The notes under the pieces are model-generated. The model saw only the letters and a program-made list of their open reading frames with translations. It made no database searches and was not told the origin of the DNA. The translations under genes were made by a program, and so were the position numbers. A stretch of 64,000 nucleotides of DNA from Panicum virgatum (lineage: Eukaryota; Streptophyta; Magnoliopsida; Poales; Poaceae): NCBI RefSeq assembly GCF_016808335.1, contig NC_053146.1, forward strand, positions 30,233,495 to 30,297,494. Reading direction: 5' to 3'. This document shows positions 11,792 through 23,872 of the stretch, one piece after another; position 1 is the stretch's first letter, and every line of letters begins with the position of its first letter.

Positions 11792-13119
11792 TTACTCGCT
11801 TTTCCACATGCTCGGGAAATACTTCTTGAGGTGTTGACCATTAACAGCAACAGGAAACTTGACACCGTCTAGCTCCTCAAGCATGTATGCATTCCCAGGT
11901 AAGACTTGATCAATCTTGTACGGTCCAGTGCCAAGTCGGAGACCACTTGCCATATTTTCTATCTTTAGTTCCCAATGGCAATACTGCCTCCCAAACCAAG
12001 TCTCCAACCTGAAAATTCTTTGGCCTGACCTTCTTGTTGTACGCACGAGCAACTTTAGCCTTATTCTCCTTGATCTTCTCTAGCGACCAAAGCCTTAGCT
12101 CTGTCAGATCCTTCAAATTATCGTTCATCAAGACTGCATACTGTTCAGCAGATAGATCATTCTGGAACTCGACACGCCTTGATCCAGCTGTAATTTCCCA
12201 TGGTAGCACAGCAGTCTTGGCCGTATACTAAATGATACGGCGATGTCTTGGTGGATCCGTGACATGAAATACGATATGCCCACAAAGCCTCTGACAAAAC
12301 CTCATGCCAGCGCCTAGGATATTCATCGATCTTTCTCTTTATGAGCTTGATGAGGCTCTGGTTGGATGCTTCAGCTTGTCCATTAGCCTGGGCGTAATAT
12401 GGAGATGATCTGATCAGCTTAATTCCCATGTCATCGGCAAACTTCCTGAATTCCTCTGAAATAAAAACCGACCCTCCATCGGTCGTAATAGTTTGAGGAA
12501 TCCCAAATCTGTGAATGATATGCTCTTTGATAAAGCCGATCACATCTTTCGACGCTACTGACCTCATGGGCACTGCTTCTACCCATTTTGTGAAATAATC
12601 TGTAGCAGCTAATACCCATTGGTGACCCTTGCTAGACGACGGGTTGATCTGACCAATCATGTCCATGGCCCAACCTCTGAATGGCCACGGTTTGATGATA
12701 GGATTCATCACTAATGCTGGCACTATCTGAATTTTGCCAAACCTCTGACATGCCTGACATCCTTTGTACTATTTGAAGCAATCTTCAAGCATAGTGGGCC
12801 AGTAATAACCCGATTGCCTAATCAGCCACTTCATCTTATGAGCCAATTGATGAGTACCGCAGGCTCCTTCATGAACCTCATGCAAGAGCCGATTTGACTC
12901 TGAAGGTCCCAGACATTTAAGCAGTAGTCCTTCCAAGGTCCTATAGAACATGTTATCCCCTATCAGAACATACTTCATGGCCTTGAGTGTTATCCTTCTG
13001 GGTGCCCCCCGAGCCGAATCCTTCAAGTAATTGAAGATATCGGCTCTCCAGTCTCCAGGTTCCAGAAACTGAACCTCTACGTCGACTCCATCGGCTGTTT
13101 CTTTATAGCCAGAAGCCAT
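11792..13119 (-). pseudogene. Integrase of element E (Tat type)
   Basis: On the minus strand, 13119-12769 encodes the N-terminal zinc-binding part (HEVHEGACGTHQLAHKMKWL, then GYYWPTMLEDC), ending at a stop before the second Cys pair. 12723-12157 encodes the catalytic core: Asp in the segment WAMDMIGQINPSS, Asp in TITTDGGSVFISEEF and Glu in NGQAEASNQSLIKLIKRKI form the DDE triad. A frameshift at about 12205 leads to the C-terminal part, which continues in two overlapping frames to 11792 and ends YFPSMWKSE. The enzyme would insert cDNA into the host genome. Frame breaks make this copy inactive. Confidence 0.85.
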
Positions 13120-13245
13120 CTAAGCCAAATCATTGGCTTCATTGTTCAGAGTTCTGGGTATTCAGTGGAAATTGATGTACCTGAATTGTGACATCAACTC
13201 ACGGCACTGCATCCATATCGGAAAAAGAGCCTTGCTCTCACATCT

Positions 13246-13989
13246 TTATTCTTCTGTGAGCTGAGAAATCACCAGCTTTGAATCTCCAAAAATTTCCACC
13301 GCTTCTGCACCAACTTCAAGGAGCAGTTCCATCCCTTTGCGAACGGCTTCATATTCCACCAAATTATTGGTGCACGGGGCAGGCATCCTGATGGAAAAGG
13401 AGTAAGTCGCCCCTCGAGGCGACACCAATAGAATTTCCACACCGCATCCATCATCACAAGCCGATCCGTCGAAAAACATAGCCCAAGCACGAATAAATAG
13501 TGCAGCAATATCCGTGCTGATCCTGTCTGCAACAAGATCCGCCAGTGCCTGTCCTTTAACTGCTTTTGCAGGCTGATACCGAATATCAAACTCTGACAAT
13601 GCAAACATCCATTTTCCAAGCCGGCCTTTCAGAACAGGAGCCGACAGCATATGCTTTATGACATCCGATTTGCATATGACAATTGTCTCCGCCGAGAGCA
13701 AAATATGACGAAGCTTCGTACATGTAAAGAATAAGCAAAGGCAAAGCTTCTCAATTTCAGGGTACCTGGTCTCAGCGTCTAACATGCGCCTGCTGAGGTA
13801 GAAAACCACCCTCTCCTGGCCGTCGTGCTTCTGGACCAACACCGAAGCAATGGAAGTGTCACCCACGGATAGGTACACGTAGAACGGCCTATCTTGCTGA
13901 GGAGGAACCAACACTGGAGTCTTGGACAAATATTCTTTAATTTCATCGAAAGCTTGCTGCTGTTCTGCCCCCCAGCGAAAACTCATCAT
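13246..13989 (-). pseudogene. RNase H plus archaeal-type RNase H (aRH) of element E
   Basis: A 247-codon open stretch. The first half is the gypsy RNase H (PFYVYLSVGDTSIASVLVQK to YLSRRMLDAETRYPEIEKL). The second half starts AMFFDGSACDDGCGVEILL and includes NNLVEYEAVRKGMELLLEVG and FGDSKLVISQL, supplying the Asp, Glu and Asp of an archaeal-type RNase H fold. A tandem pair of this type is diagnostic of Tat elements. In the first domain, the Asp expected in the YVYL(D) strand reads Ser (YLSVGD), so that active site is probably damaged. The frame ends in a TAA just downstream, before integrase. Confidence 0.85.
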
Positions 13990-14764
13990 CGGATTTGATC
14001 TTTACTAAACCCATGAACTGGTTCAATGCGCCCAGACAGATTAGAAATAAATCGTCTGACAAAGTTAATTTTACTGATGAGCTTCTGCAACTCTTTCTTC
14101 GTAGTTGGTGGCTTCATCGTCTTCATAGCTTCTTGACTTTTCAGGCCGATCTCGATTCCCCGTTCATGCACCAAGAATCCCAGAAATTGACCGACCGATA
14201 CTCCAAAGGCGCACTTCTTTGGGTTCATTTTAAGCCCAAACCTTCGAGTCCGCTCTAAAACTTGACGCAGATCTTCTAGATGCCCCCAGCTGATTTGGAC
14301 TTGACCACGACATCATCAATATAGATCTCTACCAGTTTGCCGATGAGATCATGAAAAATGTAATTCATAGCACGTTGGTACGTTGCACCGGCATTTTTTA
14401 GTCCAAAGGCCATTACCAAATATTCGAACAAGCCGACCGCGCCTGGTACTCTGAACGCGGTCTTGTTCACGTCTTCTGGGGCCATGAAGATCTGGTTGTA
14501 GCCGGCATTACTGTCCATAAAACTCATCATCTTGTGGCCGGCAGCTGCGTTGATCAATGTCTCTGCAACAGGCATCGGGTACTCGTCCTTTGGCGTCGCT
14601 CTGTTGAGATCTCTAAAATCGATGCAGACACGCCATCGGCCATCCTTCTTTTGTACCGGTACCATGCTAGAGATCCATTCTGCATACCGGCACGGCCTAA
14701 TGAACCCAGCATCCAACATCTTCTCCACCTCTTTCTTGACTTCTTCTAGGACTTCGGCCTTCAT
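13986..14764 (-). pseudogene. Reverse transcriptase of element E
   Basis: The polymerase part (14764-14276) is well kept. Visible are VPVQKKDGRWRVCIDFRDLN, the catalytic Asp in SFMDSNAGYNQI, FGLKNAGATYQRAMN and the active-site box YIDDVVVKS. A frame break near 14276 separates it from the thumb (14228-13986), which reads NPKKCAFGVSVGQFLGFLVH. The enzyme copies element RNA into DNA. The frameshift disables this copy. Confidence 0.9.
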
Positions 14765-14775
14765 CTGTCGTGCTC

Positions 14776-15300
14776 ATTACTGAAACGGCTGAAACCCTTT
14801 CTTGAGCGGGAGCCGATGCTCGACGATGCTTCTGTCTAGACCGGGCATCTGTGTAATCCCACGCGAAACAATCCCGGTACTCTTTCAGTAGTGTAATCAT
14901 CTCCTCACGCAAGACCGGATCCAACTTCTTGCTGATAAATGTCGGTCGTGGCTTATCCCCAGGACCGATGTCAACCTCTTCCAAATCATCAGCTGACGTG
15001 AACCCGTATCCTAGCTTGCCATCGTCTGAAAAACCAGCTGCGAACACAGGCAAGTCTTCGTTATCCACAAGGTCAGCGGTAAACACAGGGAGATGACAAG
15101 AAAAATTATTTGGCCAACTGCATGGGCTGGCCGTTTCTACTCTTCCATTATCATTCGAAACCAAACAATCAATGAGTGGCCAACTGCTGGAGCAGGCCAT
15201 CGTATGTACATGATGTAACAATTCCAACCCCGAATAGAATTTTTCTATTTTTCGGGGCCGATCACTGGGACCGGCCCCTCTATCTCTATTACACCCCGTA
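14776..15300 (-). pseudogene. Linker between protease and RT of element E
   Basis: The region includes an open stretch on the minus strand from 15227 with weakly conserved, acidic sequence (FAAGFSDDGKLGYGFTSADD). It continues into the pre-RT segment FISKKLDPVLREEMITLLKE, which is typical of the N-terminal extension of gypsy RT. Frame changes near 14830 and 14770 join it to the RT proper. An untranslated-looking insert at 15105-15205 holds two copies of a GGCCAACTGC motif. Confidence 0.6.
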
Positions 15301-15316
15301 GCATGCCAGGATGCTT

Positions 15317-15844
15317 TTACTCTGTGAGGCCAGTGGATAAGACCAGCCTCAGTCCGTTTTTTGTCGCTTCGATCTGATCACAATCTTCCAGGGCGATCCC
15401 TGAGATCGGCTCTTGTCCTTCCGCGTCCCAGACATTCATATCTGCAAGCGAGACTTCGCTGGAATCGTCTGCAGGGACCACTTCTACTTCATAGCCATCC
15501 CATTGGACCAGATACTGATGCATTGTATAAGGGATACAGCAGTTGGCATGAATCCAGTCCCTCCCAAGCAGTACTGTGTATGTACTCTTGCTATTGACGA
15601 TGAAGAACGATGTTGGCACAGTCTTGTGACCCACTGTCAGCTCCACATTAAGGACCCCCATTTCCTCTGATGGTTGTCCGTTGAAGTCGTTGAGCATCAC
15701 ATTGGTCTTAATTAGGTCGGCAGAAGAACGTCCCAACCAGCGCAGCACTGAATATGGCATCAGGTTGACTGCAGCGCCGATGTCGACCAACATCCTGTTG
15801 ACGGGTTTGCCGTTGATGAAGCCCTTGAGATACAGCCCTTTCAA
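15317..15844 (-). pseudogene. Aspartic protease of element E
   Basis: A 175-codon stretch with retropepsin features. The active-site strand reads NRMLVDIGAAVNLMPYSVL, where Ile stands in place of the usual Thr or Ser of the D-T/S-G triad, and the later YTVLLGRDWIH turn is present. It would process the Gag-Pol polyprotein. The Thr-to-Ile change needs only one C-to-T step and probably inactivates it. The open stretch ends at a stop at 15317, so the protease is separated from RT. Confidence 0.8.
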
Positions 15845-15899
15845 ATGTTTGTAGCTTTTTTCCTTTGGCTTCTCGAAGATGATCGGCTAGGGGCCAAGA

Positions 15900-18439
15900 T
15901 CCAACTGTGCAATAGGCAAGTCCTCCGGTTGGGGCGCCCAGAACTCCGACGGGAGCACGAACACCATGTTCACATCAGCTGATGGCTTCTCATCGGCTTT
16001 TGTCTGCTTGGGGCGCTACTCTTTCCTTGAAGGACGCCTTTCCACCCTTCGCGGATGCTTGACTTGTTCCGTGAGGTCCGGACGCGCCTTCCTCAGCACA
16101 TCAAGGTACTTTGCCTCTGCCTCTTCTAGATTACGCAAGCGCTGCACTCTGCGCTTCTGTGACCGATTAAGCCCGTCAGGACACCACCGTGGGCGATGGT
16201 ACCTGTCATCTTCTTCCGGCTCGGAATCACCCCTGGAGGACCGCTAGACGTGATCATCATGATGCACCTTGGAACCCAAGCGCCGGAACACTGATGTTTC
16301 GCCTGGCTGGCGTGTCCGAGGCCTGGACTCCAAGCAATCATCTATGGTAGGCAATCGGCTCATGTCAGAATTCCAATAGTACCTAAAGAACAGGCAATGC
16401 CAGTGGTCGCGTACAGCCTGGCGCCTTCCCAGCATCCTCCCTGTGCGGTACTCGTACTCCTCTTCTTCCGATTGATACCAGCGACGCAACTTGTGCTGAT
16501 ATTCATACTTTTCTAGAAGCCGATCGGAAGCAGGAAGCTGGTTACGGATGGGACGCACTTGCTCTTCATTAATATGCTGTCGCGCTGGCTCATTTTGATC
16601 TTGGGGCCGTTTGCCAGAAACGGCCTCTCTCCTTTGTTCGTCACGACGGTGTACGGGCCCTGCCATGTTGAACTGGAATGAAAAAATCTGGCCCGTAGGA
16701 GTGAAGTCTGACAACTCTACCACGTTGGCTTGCGGGAAGGGCTTCTTGTCAACCATCATTGTGTGTTGAGCCAAAATTAGTCGGCCTTGCTCAATAGCCG
16801 ATTGAATCTGATGACGCAGCTCCTTACATTCACCCGTGGCATGAGTGAAGGAGTGGTGCCATTTACAGTACAGTCTCCCCTGCAACTCTTGTGCTGTCGG
16901 TAGCTTGTGATTCTCTGGGAGCTTCAGCTGTTTTTCTTTGAGGAGCAGATCAAATATCTACTCTGCTTTGGTCACATCGAAGTCGAAGCCCTTCACAAGC
17001 CCCTGCTGTTTGATTCACTTGCACAAGACAGGGTTTGCCCCCCGAGTCCACTCTGCCACGGCCACTTCTTGCTCCTCACCAGAGTCATCAGATTCATCCG
17101 CCTGGGCCATGTTCAAATGGCGCTTAAACTTGTCCTGGTACAGCTCAGGATGATAAAGCTCATATGCCGTAAGTTTCTGCACCAGGTGCGCCAGAGACGT
17201 GAACTCCAGCTGGAAAGCCAGATCCTTGATCGGCTTAGCGAGCCCCAGAACAGCCAAGTTGACTGCCTCCTTCTCTGTGATGCGCGATGAGTAGCATTGG
17301 TTCTTGACCTCTCTGAAGCGCTGTATATACTCTGACACAGTCTCTCCTTGCTTTTGCCTGACTTGGGCAAGGTCGGCAATTCCAGCTTCAGCAGCCTCTG
17401 AGTGATACTGGGTATGGAATTAATCTTCCAGCTGCCTCCAGGTTCGAATCGAATCTGGAGCCAACGACGCGTACCATCCAAAAGCTGGGCCTGTAAGAGA
17501 TTGGCCGAAGAACCGGACCCTCAACGGATCCGATACTGAGATCATCCCAAGCTGTGTTAAGTATCAGCTCACATGCTCGAAGGAGCTGGCTCCTTCCGAC
17601 CCGTTGAACTTGGTGAACTCAGGGAGCCGATACTTGGGTGGCAATGAGATCAAATCGTAGTCACTTGGATACGGCTTGGAATATCCGATCGCTTTCCTCT
17701 TGGGCAGGATGCCAAACTGGTCTCTCAGTATTGCACTGACCTGCTCCACACTAAGGACTCCTGGGGCCGATGGCTCAGCACTCGGCCCAGTAGCGTACTT
17801 TGCCAGGCACGCTTGTTTTTCCGCGTCTGCTCCAGAAGCTCCTAGGTTTACCATCTGCACCGAGCGTGCTGGACTGACGCTGTCAGGGATGTAGGCGCAC
17901 GTGTAGCCGTGCGGGATCTTCTTGGATGGCTCGGTGAGGAACTGGCCTTCTCCAGGATCACCGCCGATCTTCTGGACGATGTAGATCGACGCGCTCTATG
18001 ATTTTGGAGCCACAAATGAGAATGGCAATTGCGGCCTAGAATGCAGTGCAGCTTCCTCTTCATGACCCCCCAGGGTTGGTCCCGATGGAGAGTACTGGTT
18101 CTTGATTATCTCTTGGATGACATGATGAACCATGCGCTCGAGCTCATTCATCAGGCTCTGAGAGTGCCAATGAAGCGTATGGGCCACCATGTAGTTCATC
18201 TCCTGACGCAGGGCTCTGGTGCGCTCTTCTGATGGCACAGACAGATCTACGTTGTCGAGAGCACCTTCTAGTGAGAACCCCTTCCACCTGATGCCATGGT
18301 TGCGGGTCCTCTCAAAAGAGCCGATGAGATCGGCTTCCAGCAGAGCTTTGATCTCGTCATACTTCTTCTTGTGTTCAGGAGGGAGCTCTTCATACGTGAT
18401 GGGCTTGGGAGCGGGTTCTTGATCTTGAACTCCCGTCAT
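15900..18439 (-). pseudogene. gag: gag of element E (fragmented)
   Basis: The likely start is the ATG at 18439 ([20 protein letters not shown]). The gag is then carried in pieces on the minus strand: 18439-17996; 17860-17564; 17481-17015, with the capsid-like segment MSEYIQRFREVKNQCYSSRI; and 16885-16244. The last piece has a Cys/His motif, CKWHHSFTHATGECKELRHQ, which replaces a classical zinc knuckle in these elements. Several TAG/TAA stops and frame changes separate the pieces. The product would form the virus-like particle. The 15900-16244 part is poorly resolved. Confidence 0.8.
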
Positions 18440-18470
18440 CTCTGTGGTGGGCGTTGTTGTTGATGAGTGT

Positions 18471-18491
18471 CCCACCGGGCATGCCAGAATG
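18471..18491 (-). promoter_or_regulatory. Primer-binding site of element E
   Basis: Immediately inside the 5' LTR the minus strand reads CATTC, then TGGCATGCCCGGTGGGAC. The position and TGG start fit a tRNA 3'-end complement. I cannot name the tRNA with certainty. Confidence 0.7.
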
Positions 18492-19703
18492 TGTTGTCGG
18501 TCGAAACCCACTGACGAGCAGCGACAGGCAACACGAAGAGCCAGGAGGTCGCCGGGGCGCTGGCAGGCACTGCTCCCTCGTCGACGGCCCGCAATTCTAG
18601 CAACGCGCCGCGGCTTGTGAAGACGCAGGGCGTGCCACCTGACCTATACCCGATCAGGAAGGTGCAGACGTGCTTGCGATGATTGACCTGCATACACAAA
18701 CACGTGGAAATGTAAGTCTGAGCCGTAGTCAGCTCCCCGGGACGACTCTTGCATCGGCTTTAAAGAGCCGATCGAGTCCCGGTGTCAGATGGGATCTGTT
18801 TGCATCCGGATGTTGACAGATAAAACAAATAAGTATAAAACTGCTTCAATTAAATCTAATTGATCTAATCCACAACGGTAAAAGCTTCACTGCTAGATCG
18901 GAACGTCCTACACGTAACTGGGCCTAATGAACGTAACAGATAACTAAACCATAACAAAAAATAGAGGCCTAAGAACTAACGAGAGCCGATTCCCGGATCA
19001 ATTCCCTGTTAAAGCTAAGATAAAGCTTCTAAAACACCACCGGATCATCCAACCCGTTTCCAGGGCCTAACCTAACAGATATTACGCCAACTCCTAAGAA
19101 TAAGAGCAAGCCATAACAGATCAGATCTACTAAACATAAAAGAAGTAGGGTGTCGTCTCTGTGCAACTAATCCTATATGATAAGAACTAGCATAAGATTG
19201 AAACGTGACTGCACAGAGACAACATGATATTCGTAGATGATAGACAACAAGGCACAATAGATCTACTAAAAGCCATGCTACGAACAACAAGATAACTAGC
19301 ATTACTCGCCATCAAAAATGCTTCAGTACAAGTAATACCAAGGTAAAAGCAAGAACAATGCTGCCCTGAACACGAAAAGCGATCAGGGCAGCATGGCGCT
19401 TACTTGGATGAAACCCTAGGATTAGGGATGGCGATGCGCCGAGAGTTGTTGTTTGTGAGACGTGATGACGTTCTCTTTTTTATGAATAACATAGGGTACA
19501 TATTTATAGTCCGGAGACTTGGGAAACAATCTAAACTAATCTTGTCCCGATCGGACTCTATCTCTAATCTAAACCTAAGGATACATGGGCCATGTGGCCC
19601 AGATGCTCTCGCAGGTGTCGATTTACAAGCCTTCTTAGTCTTCTACTTTAAGCCCATCTTGCTTCGGCCCATAAATTAATCCTGTTAATTTACGGTGATA
19701 ACA
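18492..19703 (-). repeat. 5' LTR of element E
   Basis: The LTR is 1,212 bp and pairs with 6052-7228. A TATA-like TATATTTATAG on the plus strand and TATAAATATG on the minus strand occur near 19498-19507, so transcription toward gag could start near there. Few base differences from the partner LTR are seen apart from the roughly 32-bp indel, so the insertion is younger than element D, which it interrupts. Confidence 0.9.
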
Positions 19704-20790
19704 GGTGGACGATGGTGTTTCTTTCTGACTTTTTGGAGTTGAACGCTATTTTAATTGGAGAAATTTCAGTCACCTCCTTGGTTTCAATGCCCGCTTGCCA
19801 ATTTCCCTTAAAAAAGCTTGCCTCGGTTTTGATCGACATGAGTTTTGGGGTTTGATTTCGGGTCAAGTTGTTCATGGCAAATTTGCACCTCGGTGCAATG
19901 ACATTCAAAATCCAACTCTTCGTTTGATGCACAAGTGGGTGGCTATCACTCTCCTTCCAAGAGATGATCCACGACCAGTGCGGAACGATGAGTTGATGAT
20001 ATTATATGCCATGGTCAAGAAGATCCGAGTCTCCCCTGCGAAAGCAATGGTTAAGCAATGGCTTATAAATTTCAGGATGACGGGTCCTATTGAGTGCACT
20101 TCATTGGTTACCCGCATCGCATCAAACATGGGAATCTTTGATGGGAACCCCATTCCCTTCATTGAGGATCCCCGTGCTTTGATCGATGAGACTTATTTGG
20201 TGCAAGGCCACACACTCAAGAAAGGCCAGAATGACTCCTTGGTTTTCTTCTCCCTTGGTTATGCAAATGAGATTCCGTTGCCAACTGCGGGGTATCGTTT
20301 GTATAACTACCATTCGCTAACCATGCCTCTTGTCCCACAAGAGGAAAGCCGCAGGCATAGTGCTTCTGTTTTACTTGGCAGGGTTACAAGAAGTAGGGCC
20401 AGAAGGGAGGAATTCATACAGCAACAACCTCAGCCTCAATCACAGCAGTATGAGGCTAGAGGTTCGTCATGGCAGAGTGCCAGCTCCACCGAGTGGGCAC
20501 GGCAGGCCTCAGGGCGCCGATCCACTAGTTCCAGCTCCAGCGGACCTCCGATCACCGCCAGACATTCAGCTTCGTCCAGAGGTTTCGCTACTCTGACTCA
20601 GCAGATGGGCGAACTGAACGTACGTGCCTCCAACATTGAAGAATCGCTAGGCCAACACATCCAGTCGACCCAAGACTGGCAGCGATTTACTGGCGAGAGG
20701 ATCCACACCATGGAGCAGCGTCAGCAACAGATGCAGGAGGAGCAGAGGGCATACTACCATTGGGCTAGGTTCAACCCCAACCAACAGTAG

Positions 20791-22318
20791 TGAGCCTAAG
20801 TCTAGCTTGGGGGAGGACCCCCACAAGTGGCATCTTGTATCAAACTTTATCCTTGACCGCTTTCAAAACCATTGCATGAAACCAAACAAAAATTTGCAAA
20901 ACTAGAAAATCCATACAAATTTGCATAAATAAAACCAAATAAAAACTTGCAAAACTTAGAAAAAAACCAAAAATATTTACTTGCTTTCCAATATGTGTAG
21001 TAAGCATGTGTAGTTCTTTCTTGTTGAGATGATGAATAGTTGCTCTGTTAGTTCCTTTCTTATGCCTACTTACAACCATATGCTCTGCCTAAGTTTTGAG
21101 TTTGGTGGCTAAATTGTTCAAACCTTAAGCTTGAAACTTGTGGGTAGCGAAAAGCAGAATTCGAATCTAGGTTGTTGTGGATTATGATATGGCTGAAAAG
21201 AGTTGCTATGATCTTCTCCTACGTGATGTTTGATACCCGGAGTATTTCTTTTCAAAAATACAAAAAAATAAAATAAAGTTCCTCGGTGATATGCAATTCC
21301 CATCCAAAGCCATATGAGTTACAAGTTTGAAAAAAAACTTTCCACATATGCAACTTGTCCTCTCATTGAGCTTTGTCAAATTGTTGTGACCCTTTGATAG
21401 AATCACTTCATATGCCCATGATCAAGATCACATACACGTTCACTCACATGCTATACTTCTACACCTGAAAGATAGCAAGTACATCCCCCATTAATCCACA
21501 AATAAAACTCCAAGTGCCATGTTTATCTCTCTCCAAAGTTATCATCATAATGTATGCGCTATACAAAAAGAAATAAAATATGCATACCCAAAGAAGGTAT
21601 GCCACATACCCACAAGGCATGTCAAAAAAAAAAGAAAGAGAAAAGATGCATACCCAAAAAAGGTGTGCCACACACCCACAAGGTGTGTCAAAAAAAAGAG
21701 AGAGAAAAAGAAAATATAGCCCATACCAAAAACACTACAAGGGAGACATAATTCATATAAAGGAGTTCTCATCCATCATCCACCAAAAATATCCACACAC
21801 TTGCACATCTTGATCAAGGCTTATGACTTGTTTCCCCTTTGGATCCGGTCTTTGACTTAGCAAAATATGAGAAGCAAGGTTGCCGTCATATCCTCCATAC
21901 CTACAGATCCACCAAAAAGAAGCCATTAGAAGTAGGGTGGAAAAAGAAAGGCGCATAAAAAAAGGCCTTGGTGAGGAATGAATCACATTTGAGGGATCCA
22001 AGAGATCACCCAAGGAACTTACAAATTTCTTTTCAAAAACTTTATAAAACTTCCGGATTGACGGTTTTACAAAGGAGTGGTCAGTGGTACTCTACAAGCT
22101 GTTCTGACCTTCAACCGCCAAAGATGAGTATGATGCTATAAGCCCCACAGGAGTAAGGTAAAAAGGTGCGAACAAGGCCAACTTATTCAGAATAAAGGTA
22201 AGAACACTCGGTTGTACCTTGGGCATAAGTTAGGAATGCAACATTTGTAGCAACTCCTGATCAACAACCTAAGTCTAGAACTTTGCTCGGGACGAGCAAA
22301 GGGCTAGCTTGGGGGAGT
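20791..22318 (+). other. 3' untranslated region of element D
   Basis: No coding sequence is supported. A first polypurine-like tract, AGCTTGGGGGAGGACCCCC, lies at 20806-20824, just after the ORF stop. It is followed by A/T-rich sequence, a tandem repeat (21580-21711), and a second tract, AGCTTGGGGGAGT (22306-22318), directly before the LTR. Two such tracts separated by 1.5 kb suggest an internal and a terminal plus-strand primer site. Confidence 0.6.
21580..21711 (+). repeat. Two-unit 66-bp tandem repeat in element D 3' region
   Basis: Units 21580-21645 and 21646-21711 each read ATGCATACCC, a purine run, then GGTRTGCCACAYACCCACAA and a long A run. GGTGTG and CACACC inside each unit can pair. 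A degenerate third copy may precede them at about 21550. The unit explains the several short open frames seen here in three frames. Confidence 0.85.
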
Positions 22319-23864
22319 TGTTGATGGTGCTTAAGTGCCATTTTCAACCATCAACTATACTCAATAATCAAGGAAAACTATATGCCTCACTCGCATATTT
22401 GTATCACTAACCTTGCTCCACAGTTGTTTTTGAGTTTTGTACATTTCAGATGAGCAGGAGCGGAATAAGAAGAAAACACACAGCAGATGCCATACAACTA
22501 CGCAGAATATCGCATCCGGCGTCACACCCTTACAAAGAGGGCCCACATGTTAGAGGAAACGGGGCCTCCACGTAGATGCACTAGAGGATAAGGATAAGAT
22601 CCAACGAATTAACCACTCAGCAAAGGATCAGGCCGAGGGGCTTCCAGGTGGGTTCGGCCGGCCTGGTTCCCGTCCAGGTGCACTTCGAGGAGGAGTAGCT
22701 GCCAAGGCACCTGATCACTTTCCATATGTGCGTTGGCGGGAAACCGACCTCTAGAGCTATAAATAGGGCCTCTCACCACCACCCTCAACACACACACACT
22801 TCATTTCCACCATTCCAAGGAGGCTCTCCTCTCTCTTGCTCTCTTAGCTAGGTAGTGGAGCTAGGCTAGTTCTTCTTTAGAGAGCAAGTCGTCCTCGGGG
22901 TCGTTGAGCAATCCTCGGCTCCCGGTATGGCTTTGTATCCAATTTGTCAGACTTCTATTCATAATATAGAGTTATGCCATGGTTGCTTTACTATCCTGAT
23001 AGTTTATCAATCCATGCTTAGTTCATTCATGAGTTATGCTAAGGTCTTGGTTAGGCCAGATGATCCGGGTATGGATAGAGGTTCGATGTGCTTTCGGGCT
23101 TGCTCTAGTGTTTTACTTGTCCATCCGAAGGGTGGGAGACCTGGGGGCACTAGAGTAGTGACTTCATACACGAGCGTGGTGCTCGGGTATGCGGGATCCT
23201 TCGGATATGACCATGGTCTATGGTGTGACTGGGGTAGACGGCCGGTGGTGACAGCCCTGTCCATCCGGCGTAATAGCGGTGTTGCATTTAGCGTACTCCC
23301 CGACGTTCCAGTTCGGTGTAGGAGTTCATGCAAAGAGGTAACGGGACTGGATGTACTCTGGTGTGGAACCTTCTCCTCGCTATCCTATTTTCCTGGCACC
23401 TGTAGTCCTAACCATGTCCTAACATAACCCCAGCTTTGTATAGAAGCACTAGGACACCTAACCTAGTCTAAGCTCCATATGACTTAACGTAGAGTAGAGT
23501 AGTTCCTTTCTTTTGTTGTTTCTCTCTTTTATTCCTTCCACTTGGAATGTGGATGTGTGATGTGTCGCATTACCCTTGCTTATTCTTTACTTTGACTAAC
23601 CCCTGTTAGAGCATTGCCTATTACTTGAGGCACAATGTCTTGGTTAATGTTAAGTACAATACCTTTGCCCTGCCGTCCTTTGGGACACATATAAATGACA
23701 ATACCCTTACTCTCCGGGTAAAATGCTACAACGGTATATCCATGCGCTTATAGATCCTTCTGTAATCGTATTGATTATACCACGAGAGTGGCACCCCATG
23801 AGTGCAGTTGCTAGGATGGGTTCGACGCCCTCATTTCTAGTGATTGCACCAAGGACCGCCAACA
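22319..23864 (+). repeat. LTR of Athila-like element D
   Basis: It starts TGTTGATGGTGC after the polypurine tract and ends CGCCAACA, giving 1,546 bp with TG...CA ends. A TATA-like CTATAAATAGG sits at 22758-22768. A primer-binding site follows on the right, so this LTR is in a 3'-LTR position relative to the left sequence and a 5'-LTR position relative to the right. Parts of it match, in reverse, the fragment at 61470-61951. Confidence 0.8.
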
Positions 23865-23872
23865 AGTATTTC

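Larger units (their letters stand above)
6052..19703 (-). mobile_element. Tat/Retand-like Ty3/gypsy element E with antisense genes
   Basis: A complete insertion bounded by the target duplication GGTGG (6047-6051 and 19704-19708). Both LTRs run TG to CA. gag-pol is on the minus strand, so the right LTR is the 5' LTR. Gypsy RNase H is followed directly by a second, archaeal-type RNase H, which is the hallmark of the Tat lineage. The space between integrase and the 3' LTR is about 4.5 kb. It carries two genes on the opposite strand and a minisatellite. All reading frames are damaged by stops or frameshifts. Confidence 0.9.
5607..20790 (+). pseudogene. ATHILA-type ORF split by element E
   Basis: The coding parts are 5607-6051 and 19709-20790; the 13.65 kb between them is the nested element E plus its target duplication. 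Across the insertion the frame is kept, but TGA occurs at 19726-19728. The N-terminal part is Ser/Arg-rich then acidic. The centre holds a folded-looking segment (about FDRHEFWGLISGQVVHGKF onward) resembling ATHILA ORF-1-family proteins of plant retroelements. The C-terminus is Gln/Ser-rich, with a predicted helical stretch ending HWARFNPNQQ at the stop. The start at 5607 is the first ATG after the promoter-like block. Function is unknown; an envelope-like role proposed for some Athila ORFs is not visible here. Confidence 0.65.

Noticed and set aside
16907..17290. 127-codon plus-strand frame inside E
   Set aside because: Shadow of gag on the minus strand.
21560..21715. Possible CRISPR-like repeat array
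   Set aside because: Only two adjacent 66-bp units without spacers, inside a plant retroelement; a tandem repeat.
22927..23427. 166-codon open frame inside the D LTR
   Set aside because: No similarity to a known protein, and the related LTR fragment at 61470-61951 does not keep it; probably chance.
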